Source of the DNA: Physcomitrium patens
Taxonomy: Eukaryota > Streptophyta > Bryopsida > Funariales > Funariaceae
Length of the DNA: 64,000 nucleotides
Assembly (NCBI RefSeq): GCF_000002425.4
Contig: NC_037254.1
Coordinates: 5,177,084 to 5,241,083 of the forward strand
Direction: 5' to 3'
Shown: positions 47,281 through 59,408 of the stretch, in pieces
Position numbering within the stretch: the first letter of the stretch is position 1
Layout of the letters: every line of letters begins with the position of its first letter
Made by a program: the position numbers and the translations under genes
Notes under the pieces: model-generated
What the model saw: the letters and a program-made list of their open reading frames with translations, nothing else
Databases searched by the model: none
What the model was told of the DNA's origin: nothing

Positions 47281-47424
47281 AAGGAATAGAAGAAGAATAG
47301 AGAAGAGAAAGTAGAAAAGAAGGAAGAAGAAAAAGAAAAGAAGGAAAAGAAACAAGAAGAAGAAAAGGAGAAAAGAAGAGAAAAATAAAAAAGAAAAAAG
47401 AACCGGAATAAAGTAAAAGATGGA
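47245..47424 (+). repeat. TA microsatellite and purine tract
   Basis: A TA array at 47245-47275 is followed by about 145 bp that are almost entirely A and G (GAA/GAAG-rich), ending near 47424. The long minus-strand ORF here is only its complement. Confidence 0.85.
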
Positions 47425-49399
47425 TAGGGGGCGAGAGGTTGCCTCCGAATTCCGGCAGCCTCTCTGCCGACAGGGTCCGGGCCGCCCCGGATCGGCTCTC
47501 TCTTGTTTTTTTCCTCTCTTCACGTCTTCATGAGCTCCGAGCGCTCAGGAACATTTGTTTTGATTTTTTTCGCCTTGCATGGTTCTTTTGCTGCTGTTCT
47601 GGTTCATGTTTTCCTCTTGGTTGTGGATTCCAACTTGACAATTCTGTTCTATTGGTCGTCGCCAAAACGGTCGACTACTGGTGAGTTGTGTTCTTGTACC
47701 CAGGAAGACCGCCCGATCTTAGAGGGGGTGCTATTGCAAGGTTGGAGATGCATGTTATCGACCTCGACTAGTAGATGACTCTTCTTCAGCTGCATTTTGC
47801 TCTATCTCTCTCTCGCTAATGTTCGACGGCGGTGTCGCTGGAGGTTCTGCTCTCTTAGTTTTGTTGCTGATTCTCAAAGCTCCGAGGTTCTCGTCGAAAT
47901 TCTTCTCCGTAGCGTGCAATCGTATCGCAGGCTCATGTTCCTGTTCTATGCTCTGTGGTGGTAGTTCTCTGGTGGTGTAGATGGCTACTGGTTTCTGTTT
48001 TGTCTGCGCTTCGGTTGGAGCGACGGCCCCTAATTTTTCCAGTGTTCAGTGCGTAGTTTTTCTCTTCTTTTGGTGACTCTACGGAAAGGCAGGGATCTGA
48101 AGCCCCGTGCTTATTGGACGAGGTGGCACTGCTCGTTATCGCTGTTCAGTTGCAGAAGCGGATGCGCATGTGGAGAAGGGGGGCGGCTCTCAAATCCCCA
48201 CAAGGGTTGCATTATCTGGTACTTGCAATCGACGTCGACTAGTGATTGAGATTCTGGATTTCAGCGGCTAAGTTGCCTCGACTCCAGACGGAGGAGCTGC
48301 GGTCTCATTTTCATTTGAGCATGTTGTCAAAGACTTAGAATCAACCTATTGGCCCGTGGAACACATGTGAAAGTCGACTTGCTTGACACGCTACGAACGT
48401 CATCTACATCAAAGTCTTCCTGTGCGTTATGCTGTTCAGCACCAGTAGCGACTTCCGAGACACTGAAAAAATTATGCACCGAGTATAAGTTGCTATTATC
48501 AATGATACTTGCGCAATTAACCGCTTCAGGTCCTTGGGAACTCGTGACTGCTTCAGGACAGACATCGGAGGTTGTTCGAAGTTACGTGCTTCATTGATCT
48601 TTAAGTGGCCTGATGTTATTTATTCTTGCCGGTCAAACAATAGCCAGCAACCACTTGGGAAGGCGACTGTAATCTTTTGCAAGGTTCTATGCACATAATG
48701 AACGCTGTGAAGGTGGATCTGAGCTGAGGTGTAGGCTCTGGATGAGTGGGAGCGACATATCTGCCGCTTCGTGGCTATCTGGGTCCTCCTCTGTCGGTTG
48801 AAATGAATGTTGAAAATTTTCTCACTCTTAACTGAACCTCACTCTGGGCTGCTTTGCATCAAAGCCGAAAGTGAAGCCAATGCAACAATTCAATGATAAC
48901 TTGACATGGTCCTCACAGTTGTGTAATGCAATATTGTTAACAGTGAAGTACTAAAATTGGAATTGTAGTCTGCTCCTTGGAACCCAACCTACTATTCCTT
49001 CGTAATATGCTCACTGATTACAGCGTGAGTTAAATTGGAATAGAGCTATCCAAAATCCTTAGACCAATGCTTGTTGCTTTCCGTTCAGAGGCTATGACTT
49101 AGAAAAAAAAAAAAAAAAAAAAAAATAGAATTGGGAAGGCAGGCTGCACTTATTAAGCGGCCAGTTCCGCTATTGCTGTCTTTGCAGCATCATCGAAGTC
49201 CCATTGTAGCGTTCGAACACCATCCACGGATTTTCTTAGCCAAGGATCAACAGCAGCTAGAGTTCGACACTGTTATTATTGCCCAACAAAGAGCCAACAT
49301 ATCAAGAGCCCAATTAAGGAGATTATTGCCCATGCAACAACTTGGAATTAGTAGATCAATTTCATAGTCCACGAGCTCATCAGAACCTCTAAGGTACCA
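47425..49399 (+). mobile_element. GC-richer insert containing a poly(A) run
   Basis: About 2 kb of gene-like composition inside decayed AT-rich gag, with sharp changes at both ends. A 23-nt A run at 49103-49125 suggests that most of it was copied from a polyadenylated RNA. No ORF exceeds 91 codons and no domain is recognised. A short ORF after the A run (49131-49367) has no ATG at its start. Candidate classes are a truncated non-LTR element, a processed transcript or a captured gene leader. Confidence 0.45.
49103..49125 (+). repeat. A23 run
   Basis: Uninterrupted A23 following GACTTAG. Confidence 0.95.
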
Positions 49400-49937
49400 T
49401 GGTGAAAATTCTCATGTTTAAATAAATCAACTTGAAGTGAAGCTAGGATATGAATCAACTAGTTCTTGTTGGATGATTGTTAATTAAGCTTGAATGATTT
49501 TGCATTATGGATGAAAATTATTAGTAGATGAAAAATTGTTTATAAATGGAAGTTTTAATTGAAAATGATATAAAATATAAAATAAAATAAAATACAAAAA
49601 TTATATCAAAACTTTTCTTCTAATTGTGGTGGTTTTGAGTTGTTTGAGCAGCTTGTATTCTTGTGGAGTTGTATACGGATGAAGTTATCTAGTTAAAGAT
49701 TTAATTTCCTTTCAATATAAAATAAAAGAGATTTAATTAATTATTAATAAGTTAAATTGGCAATTGTGCACTATAATAAACCAACTACTAAGGTTTTTAT
49801 CTAACTTTCAATTAGATAGCTATTGGAAGTATTGAACTTAAATCAAATGCTAATAAGAATTTGTCAAAGAACTTAGGCAATTAAAATCGTTATGAATTAG
49901 ATTGAATTTTCAACTAGTAGGGATTTATTTTAATTCA
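49400..49937 (-). repeat. Repeat F, copy 2
   Basis: The reverse complement matches 43536-44306, including TATGAATTAAAATAAA near the right end. Gag of the ancient element resumes directly to its right. Confidence 0.5.
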
Positions 49938-52900
49938 TACTTTAACAAATATATTACTTCCATACTCTAGAGCTGAAAATATACAAATTAATGTAGTATA
50001 GTTCAAATCTCTTACAACAAAGGAGAAAAAGTATTGATTTTAATAAGGCCTATGCTTATATTGTTGTAAAGAAGGCCACAAATTTGAGAATTGTCTAAAA
50101 AAACAACATACAACTAAGACTAGAAGTAAAATTATTCAGGAAAATGAAAATTTCCAATCATAATAGAGATCATATGGTTGGACATTTGAATACTTTAAAT
50201 TCATCAAGGTTCTTCTTTCTCTACCCAATTTACTCATTATTTTATTATTTCTTTATTTCTTAGCCTACAAAAACTTTAAACAAATATTTTATTAGATTTA
50301 GAACCATTTACTTGCTTTTTAGATGAAGAATTTTTTAAACTTCATAGAATTCTTCTAATATATAATACAAAACTTATACATGTAGAAGTAATAGATGGTT
50401 AAGTTTTATCTTCCAGAAATGTTACTCATGAGATAATACTGCTAGAAATATTATTTGAGTACTATAGTAACAAAATAGTACTTAATCTTATTATAATTTT
50501 ATTTAAACTTATTATTGTAAGACTTTTTTGGTTAGAAAGATATAATCCATCTTTAGATTGGAGGTTTCATAAGATTGAATTTTTTACAAAATTTCTTTGG
50601 AAAAACCTATTAAAAAGTCATCAACAACAAAGTCTTTATTTCTTGGAGCAATGGCTATTATGAAGATGGCTAAGAAGAAAATGCTATTTGTTATTTATAC
50701 AACTTCAGTTCATCAAGAAGCAAGTTTATTAGTAGTTATTTCAAAGTAATATAAGAAGTTTTAAGATGTCTTCAAAAAGAAGAATGTTGACATATTGTCA
50801 AAGCATTGACCATATAATTATACCATTGATCTTCAAAAAAAGGCTCAACCACCATTTGGCCCAATTTACAACCTATGATAAAATAAGCTTTTAGTATTGA
50901 AAGATTATATCAACAAAAATCTTACAAAGAACTTTATTTGACATTCCAAATTTCAAGTACGTACATCAATATTTTTTATAAAGGAAAAAGATGGATCTTT
51001 ACAAATGTGTGTTGATTATTACAGCCTCAACAAAATAACAATGAAGAATTTTTATCTATTACCATTAATATTGGAGTTTTTGGAATAACTCAATCAAGCT
51101 AAGATCTATATCAAAATAGATCTTTGTAGAGTATACAATTTGGTGCAAATTATAGAAGGAGATGAATAGGAGGTAACATTTCAAATAAAGTATAAATATT
51201 TTGAATATAATGTCATACCTTTTGGATTAACAAATGCTCCAATTATATTTTAATATTTGATGAATGATATTTTTTAAGAATTCTCAGATAAGTTTATTGT
51301 TTGTTGTCTTAATGATATCTTAATCTACTCTAATATTTGTGAAGAATGTGAAGGATATGTGAGATTAATCTTACAAAAATTATGAGGTACAAGATTATAT
51401 ATCAAATTAAAAAAAAAATATATTCCATCAATTAAAAGTAAAATTTATTAGATATATTATATCTAATAAAGACATGTTAATGGAATCAAAGAAAGTTTAA
51501 GCCGTAATGGAGTAGGTAACTCCAAAGATAGAATAAAATATATAATATTTTTTAAAATTTATAATTTTTTTTAAAATTTATAATTTTTTTAAAATTCTTA
51601 TAAAGAATTATTTCCAAATTGTTGCTCTTTTCATTTAGTTGACATCCAAAGATAAATTAAAATAGAAACCTCAAGCACAAAAGATTTTTATAAATTTGAA
51701 GGTAATTTTTATTATAGCTCCAATCTTATTGCATCCAAACTACATAAAGGACTTTTATTTGGAGACTAATGATTACAACTTTGTATTAGGAGTTATTTTA
51801 TTATAGATGGAAAAAGATAGAAAGCTATACCTAGTTACATTCTATTCTAAAAACTTTTTAATAATAAAAATTAATTATAAAATTCATAATAAAGAAATTT
51901 TATAATTGTAGATTCTTTCTAAAAATGAAATTATTTATTTCCTTGATCAAAAATGATGAAGGTATTATACATCATATAACTATATATATAGATCATAAAA
52001 ATTTGAAGTATTTCATATCAGCTTGAATTTTGAATTGCCACCAAATTTGTTGGAATATGACATTATCTTATATTGATTTTATGATTATATATTAATCAAG
52101 AAAGAAATAAAGACTATTAGATGTTTTATCAAAGAAATCATATCTTGCTCCAAATGCTAGAGAAGCAGTATTTGATCAGAAATATATTACTCTCTTAAAG
52201 CTAAAATAATTTCATCTTTATATTACTTTTATGATTATATTTGTTGATTTAAGCTTTCTTGAATAAATTCATATAGCATCAACTAAAGATTCATTAATTT
52301 TTATTAGCAAGTAATGCCCTAATAATGAAAAGTTCAAATTTGTGGAAGACCTTTTGTATTTTGAAGATCATTTATATGTTCTAGAAGAACCTATGCAACT
52401 TTGTATTTTTTAAGCTTATCATGATTTTCTAGCTTTAGGACATTTTAGATTTAACAAAACATTGGAACTTATTTCTTGAGATTTTTAGTGGCTTCAAATG
52501 AAGAAGACTATAAAAAACTTTATCTTCTTGTGTGACATATGTTTAAGTTCCAAGAATTTGTGACATCATCCTTATAAACTTCTATAGCCTTTATTATTTT
52601 CAAAGCAACCATGGTCTTCAATATCAATTCATTTTATCATTGATCTTCTACCATCAGCTACATTTGATGCTATCTATCTTATTGTGGATCAACTTACAAA
52701 GATGGTATATTTTATTCCATGTAAAAAATAAAAATAAAAATTGGAAAAGAAATAACAAGGCTCTTTTTTAATAATATATATGTCAATATCATGGCCTATC
52801 TGATAACATCATTTTTGATCAAGGACCTCAATTTATATCAAAATTTTGAAAATCTTTTTTTGAGATATTGAAGGTAGATATCAAAATTTCTTCTACCTCC

Positions 52901-53740
52901 CACCTTTCAAACAAAAGATCAAATAAAATGAGCCAATCAAGTTTTCAAGTAGTATTTATAATATATCCTCAATAATTAGTAAGATGATTGAACCTTGTAT
53001 TTATCTATAGTAAAATTTGGTAATAATAATACTTTTATACTTCAACTTAAGAAGTACTATTTTATTCTAATTATGATTATTATCTAAAGCTTGATTTATT
53101 AAGTATATCAAAAGATAAAAATCCAATAGCTGAAGACCTAGTAAAACAATTGTCATAGCTTCAAAAACTTTGAAGCTCCATTTATAAAGAATTCTTTAAA
53201 AAATTATAAAAATTATAAAATTTTAAGATTTTTATTAAGAATCTTTATTTTTTATTTTATTTTATTTTATTTTATGTTTTTTACTTTTCAAATTAGAAAT
53301 AAAATATGACTTCTTTGAAAAAATATAAAGATCAATCAACCTTACTATAAGTTGGACTATAAAAGATTTGAGATATTTTGTATTCAAAAGCAAATCAATT
53401 ATATAGCTTATTGGTTGGAACTACCTACATCTATGAAAGTACATCTAATCTTTCATATCTTACTTTTAGATATTTATTCAAAATAAATTACTTTAAAAAA
53501 AATACAACTATCATTGCCTTATATTGATATAGATAGTCATTTAGAATATGACGTAGAAAAGATCTTTGATTCTTGATTAAAAAAAATAAAGTTAAAATAT
53601 TTTATTCATTGAGGTGGCTATAATATCAATGACTATATATAAGAATCAATAATAAATCTAGTTAATGTGCCACAAAAGATATATAACTTTCATTGATGCT
53701 ATCTTCAAAAACTTAAATCTATTTTGAAATGACTTCTCTA
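49938..53740 (+). pseudogene. Decayed gag end and pol of the ancient sense element
   Basis: Follows the intact element base by base with heavy C-to-T and G-to-A change. It contains the gag zinc knuckle (about 50045-50105), protease (about 50290), RT (about 50960-51390), RNase H (about 51740), integrase (about 52440-52960) and chromodomain (about 53600-53680). Every domain has stops. After pol only about 90 bp precede the 3' LTR. Confidence 0.82.
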
Positions 53741-53830
53741 TGAAACTAATGTTAGGATGTTATATATGACAAAAAAAATAGATATAAAATTGATACTTCT
53801 TGTGGAATTTAGAGTTAGAAGAAGAAATGA

Positions 53831-54278
53831 TGTTACAAATATTTATTAAAAAAAATTTAGTAATATTTTTAGAATATTCTATTAGATTTAAAAAGACTCT
53901 AAAAGATTCTTAAAATATTTTAAAAATATTTTAGTAGATTTTGAAAAATTCTTAGAAGATTGAAAATGTTGTTCAAGAAGCTTTCTAGGACTACTTCATC
54001 TTCAACCAACATAGGAAATTTCTTGAGGAGGTTCTTAAGGTTATTTCATTTTCAAGCAACATAAAAACTTATTAAGAAGGTTCTTAATACCTAATATATA
54101 TATTGGAGTTGAGGTTGAGGAGATCCTCAATCTCAACAATACATCTTTTGGAGCTCTAGCTTACTTTTCTCGATGTCAATCTTCTATTCATCTAGTTTAT
54201 TTAAGTTCTTGTTAGCTTTCTTATTAAACGCTTCTATTCAACTTCTTGTTTTGTCTCTTATATAATGTATCCGTAACA
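53831..54278 (+). repeat. 3' LTR of the ancient sense element
   Basis: Starts TGTTACAAATATTTATT and ends ATGTATCCGTAACA. After a TATA-like stretch it carries a 14-bp stem-loop (54108-54121 with 54124-54137) matching in place, but not in sequence, that of the intact LTR. Confidence 0.75.
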
Positions 54279-54283
54279 CTGCA

Positions 54284-55140
54284 ATGTCTTATGCCTATAC
54301 AACTTGAGATGTACTTATGAAAGAATATAAGCAAATAAAAAAATGATTATGACTATTGTTACCTTGCATATAAGCAACTCCACCACATATGGGCTCTGCC
54401 ATATAATATAAGCCATTCAAGCCATCCTAATAGAGAAAAAAATATAATTTCTATATTAAATTACTAAAAAGCTATTTTGAAATATAATTATGTTTTTTTT
54501 GGATTGTAATGATGCTTCAATTTTGAGCTCCAAATTTAAAGAGCTCTACTTTAGGTTGCTTTAGTGTTCAATGTTGCGGTCGGAGGATTTAGTACTATAC
54601 AAAATAGTGGATTTTTGGAGTATAGAGGCTTAATTGATTAGTTGTTATCAATGGCCTTATTAAGCCCCTAGTCTCTTAATGGCAATGACATAGAAGTAGA
54701 TAGTATAAGGTTTTAGTTATAAGTAGTTATCTACCTTCCATGGTAAAGGATGTGGTATTGTTCATCAATTTTTTTTTTTTTTTGTGGCACTCTTCTTAAT
54801 TGCATTACAAACTGGACTTGATAAAGGAGTCAAAAACTCATTGCGTGTATGATAGTTGCTTCAAGTGGTGGAGTTTGCTATATTATAAGTGGTTATATTC
54901 TTAATAGCTATAGACCTTATTGACAATATTATATTTGGAGTAATTGAATCTTATTGATGGCTACTAGTGCTATCATTGATAATTCTTTTTTTTGATTGTA
55001 TAAGCTCTCATTGAAAAAGTATTATGGCATTGAGCAAAGATATTTCAACTCGATAGATATTAGATTATATTTGTGATTTTGGTGCAACAATGTTGGTGTT
55101 AGTGACATTTTTTTCTGTCTAGATTTTAATAGATTAAAAG

Positions 55141-55145
<5 letters not shown>
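54284..55145. other. AT-rich DNA between nested elements
   Basis: No gene or repeat family identified. It is probably the continuation of the sequence into which the ancient sense element inserted. Confidence 0.4.

Positions 55146-55199
<54 letters not shown>
55146..55199. repeat. TA microsatellite
   Basis: About 54 bp of uninterrupted TA, the longest in the window. Confidence 0.95.
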
Positions 55200-55201
<2 letters not shown>

Positions 55202-55559
55202 CTTTCTTTTTTCTTCTTCATTATTTTTTTTCATTTTTATTTATTTATTTATATTTATATTTATATTTTGAATTCACCAAATCAAATTAAATTCTATGCT
55301 TTAATTAATGAATTTTTAATAGAATAAATCCATCATAAAAATAATATAAATTTATATTAACTAAATTAAAGAATAATTATTTATTTTAAAATTCTTTTTA
55401 AAATAAATCCTATTAAAAACCTAATCTTATATTAAAATCCTATGTTTTGCTATTTATTTTAAAATTCCTACATTGATTCATTAAATGGGTGATTATAAGC
55501 ACTATAAGTACATATTTTTGTACTAAATATACAAATGAGTCAATTATGTGATTCATGCA
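55200..55559 (-). repeat. Family-D LTR end
   Basis: The minus strand starts TGCATGAATCACATAATTGA at 55559 and resembles the start of the other family-D repeats (compare 35252 leftwards). Confidence 0.4.
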
Positions 55560-57618
55560 CATAAAACAACAAAGTCTTCTATAATCTTTTATATTTGAGG
55601 GCACCAAAAATTGCAAGAGATAAGCTCTAATATTTTATTAAATCCAAAATATCCTGTAGCTAGGAAATCATGAGAAGATTGAAGAACACAAAGTGACATT
55701 CGCCCTTCTGAAATACATAAATAATCTTCAAAATACAAAATTTCTTCCATAAATTTGAACTTATCATTAATAGGATGTTGCTTGATATTATAAAATAATA
55801 AATCCTTAATTGATGTTATATGAATTTTTTAAAAAAAAATTGAATTAATAAATATAACCATAGAAATAACACAAAGACAAAATTACTCTGGCTTCAAGAA
55901 AGTAGTATATTACTAATTAAATGTTGCTTCTCCAATCTTTGGAGTAAAATATGATTTTTTTGATAAAGTATCTAATAGTCCTTGTTTCTTTTCTAATCAA
56001 TATTTAATCAAAAAATCAAAATAAGATAATGACACGTTTCAATAAATTTGATGACAATTCAAAATTTGAATCAATATGAAATATTCCAGGTTTTTGTGAT
56101 TTGGATATACAATCATAAGATATGTAATATCTTCCAATAAGTGATGCCATTTTTGGAGAGTCTAAAATCACAAGAAATTTTTTATTATGAATCTCATAAT
56201 TGATTTTTATAGCTCAAAACTTTTTAAAATAGAATGTCATTGAATAGAGCTTTCTATCTTTTTTTATCTATGATAGTCCAGTTCCTAATGCAAAGTCAAA
56301 TACATCAATTTCTAAATAGAAGACCTTCATGAAATTTTCATGCGTTAAAATTAAAGCTATAATAAAAATTATATTCAAATCTATAAAAGTCTTTTGTTCT
56401 TGAGATCTCTATTTTAATTTATCTTTAAATATCAATCAAATAAAAATAACAATAATTTTGGAATAATTCTTCATAAATATTCAAAAAATATTTATAAATC
56501 TAAAAATAATTATATATTATATACTATTTTTGAAATTATCCATTCTATTATAACTTAAACTTTCTTTGAATCCATTAATAAGTCTTTATTAGATATAATA
56601 TATCTAATAAATTCTACTTTTAATTGATGGAATATATATTTTTTTAATTTGACATATAATCTTGAATCTTATAACTTTTATAAAATTAATCTTAAATATT
56701 CTTTATATTCTTTATGAATCTTAGAGTAGATTAAGATATCATCAAGACAACAAATAATAAACTTATGTAGGAATTCTTAAAAAACATCATTCATCAAATA
56801 TTGGAATATAGTTGGGGCATTTATTAATCCAAAAGATATGACATCATATTCAAAATATTTGTACTTTATTTGAAATTTTATCTTCCATTCATTGCCTTTT
56901 TTAATTTGTACTAAATTATATGCTTTACAAAGTTCTAGTTTGGTATAAATCTTAGCTTAATTGAGTTGCTCCAAAAGCCCTAATATTAATGGTAATGGAT
57001 AATAATTTTTTATTATTATTTTGTTGAGGCTTCAATAATCAACACACATTTGCAAAGATCCATCTTTTTCCTTTACAAAAAATATTGATGCATATATTGG
57101 AGATTTGAAATATCAAATAAAGTTATTTTTAAGATTTTTGTTAATGTAATCTTTCAATGCCAAAATCTTATTTTGTGATATGTTATAAATTGGAACAAAT
57201 AGTGGTTGAGCCTTTTCTTAAATATTAATGGCACATTCATACAATTGATGTTCTAGCAAGATGTGAGCATTTATTTTTGAAAACATCTTAAAATTCCTTA
57301 TATTACTCTAAAATAGCTATTAATAAGCTTCTTTCTTCACAAGTTGAAGTTGTATAAATGAAAAATGATATTTCTTTCTTAGCCATCTTCATAAAAGTCC
57401 TTGTTCCAAAAAATAAAGGCTTTGTTGTTGATGATTTTTTTATTGATTTTTTTTGTAAGAATTCTATAAGAATTTTAAAAGAATTTTAATAATACTAGTT
57501 TAGAAGAGAATATTCTACAACTTCTAAAGTATTTAGATGCCTTCAAAAAGATAGATAATCTACTTTCTATTAAAAAGGATTAAGCTTTAGTATTGATAAA
57601 AGAAGGGTCTCAACAAAC
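55560..57618 (-). pseudogene. Decayed integrase, RNase H, RT and protease (antisense)
   Basis: On the minus strand it begins, at its 3' side, where the integrase segment ending at 43535 leaves off, and proceeds through RNase H and RT (about 56740-57110) to protease and leader (near 57600). It lies next to a 5' LTR of the same family. It has many stops. Confidence 0.72.
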
Positions 57619-58201
57619 TGCTATGGATATATTATACAAGAGACAAAAGAAGGAGTCAAACAAAAGATTTTTAATAAGAAGCTAATAAGAACTTGATTAA
57701 ATCAAATGAATACAAGATCAACATTAAGAATAGTAAACTAGAGCTCTAAGAAATATTTTGTTAAGTTTAAGGATCTCCTTAGTCTTAATTCCAATATATA
57801 CTAGGTATTAAGAAGCTTCTTAAGAAATTCTTGTATCATGTAAAGATGAAACAATCTTAAGAAGCTTTTTAAGAAGTTTCCATGTTGGTTGAAAATGAAA
57901 CAACCTTAAGAAGCATCTCTAGAAGTTTCTATATTGCTTGAAATTGAAGCAACCATAAAAAGCTTCTTGGATAACTTCTTTAATCTTCTTAGAACTTTCT
58001 AAAATCTGCTGGAATATTTTTAAAATCTTTTAAGATCATCTAAAATATTCTAAAAATCTTTTTAGAATATTTTATTAAAATATCTTAAGAATGTTTTAGA
58101 ACCTCTTAATTGAACATTCAAAGAATCTTTTTAAATCTTTTAGAACTTGATAGAATATTTTAAAAATATTTCTAAAATCTTCTTGTTGGATATTTGTAAT
58201 A
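57619..58201 (-). repeat. Decayed family-A LTR (5' LTR of antisense element)
   Basis: The minus strand starts TATTACAAATATCCAACAAG at 58201 and ends near ATATCCATAGCA at 57619, followed by GTTTGTTGAGAC, the family leader. It keeps several GAAGCTTCTT-type heat-shock-like units (57806-57970). Confidence 0.7.
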
Positions 58202-58904
58202 GATGAAAATCAAGAAAGAACACTTTTAGAAAAAAAATTGCCCATGAATTCAAATTAAGTAAATCCATCAGAGTATTAGAATAGATGTAATTTTAATTAG
58301 AGCTTAATTATCTGCAAAAATTCTCAAAATTTTGATCTTGTTCTATCAAACTTTTCAAACATACTAATATTTGCCTCCTAAGTGCTTGTAGAAGTGAGAT
58401 TTCATGAATTTGATTGTGAGGTTGATCTACTTGCTTTCATAAACTTCATAATTTTTTGGCATAGATTCTAAACTTCTTTTATAGATCTAAAAATAGTTAT
58501 TTTGTGATTGGTGTTAAAAATGAAAAAAACTCCATCCTATGAGTGTTGATAAGCTTGTGAAGATCTGCAATAGTTATAAATCTATTCTTATTTTTGCCAA
58601 GTATAGCATCTATGATTTTCTTCTATTTCAAAAAACTTAGTAAATCGACAAGTCAAATTGAAAGAGGATAATTTGCAACCTTTAATATCACATGAATTTT
58701 TTTATAAAGAGGGATGATTTTTTTTCTTAAAAAAAATATTGGTGTTAAAAAACTAAAATATTTATTTAAAAGTGGATAGTTTGTAATCTTCAAAATACAA
58801 TAATAGAAATGAAATAATCCACTTGCTTCTAAAATAAGAAAAAAATAATAAGCTAGTATTCTTATCAAACTATTAAGGATATAAATCTTAAAGAATTGAA
58901 AAAT
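58202..58904. other. AT-rich DNA, no gene seen
   Basis: No recognisable repeat or coding frame. The 84-codon minus-strand ORF is low-complexity AT-rich sequence. Confidence 0.5.
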
Positions 58905-59408
58905 CAAAACATTCTTATGTTACTTAAATAGACTAAATAATTATTTAAAGATGATAATATATTAAACTAAAATTACTATTTCTAAAGATAAGAAGATTAA
59001 AAAGTCTTAAAATAAGACTAAAGATTAAAAAGACATTGACAAGAATAAAAAAAGGCTTCATTCTTATTTTTATATATACTGTCTAATTAAGAGTTATATG
59101 GTGATGTTCTATAGGACCTCCAATATATGTTAACTTTGTAAGACATATATCTTAACTTGTAAGACAAGTTTTTTATATGTGCACCACATAGTTAATTTTT
59201 TCCACAAGCTATCAATATATGTGACACATGGTTAACTTGTTGACTAAGTTTCTAATCTATTAATCAACTACAAATGTATATAAAGTCAAAATTACATATA
59301 AAGCTTTTAATAAGCTACTCTAAAAGATATTATAAAATCAATCTATTTTTATCTATTTCTATTTAATCATATAGATAATTATTAAAATAAATATTTATAT
59401 TTATGACA
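58905..59408 (-). repeat. Solo LTR, family B
   Basis: The minus strand starts TGTCATAAATATAAATATT at 59408 and aligns with 46559-47105 and 5463-6020. No family-B coding region lies beside it. Confidence 0.6.

Larger units (their letters stand above)
44307..54278 (+). mobile_element. Ancient family-A element expanded by nested insertions
   Basis: A 5' LTR (44307-44794), leader, gag pieces (44941-45115, 46513-46558, 47106-47245, 49938-50165), pol (to about 53740) and 3' LTR (53831-54278) all lie in one orientation and in order. The flanking pentamers are CCGCA before and CTGCA after, a target duplication with one transition. At least four later insertions lie inside gag. Part of gag (the equivalent of about 38290-38640) is missing. 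Confidence 0.78.

Noticed and set aside
47278-47523. 81-codon minus-strand ORF rich in Phe/Leu
   Set aside because: It is the complement of a purine tract, not a membrane protein gene.
49131-49367. 78-codon ORF after the A23 run
   Set aside because: Begins with TTG, no domain recognised; may be part of the retroposed insert or chance.
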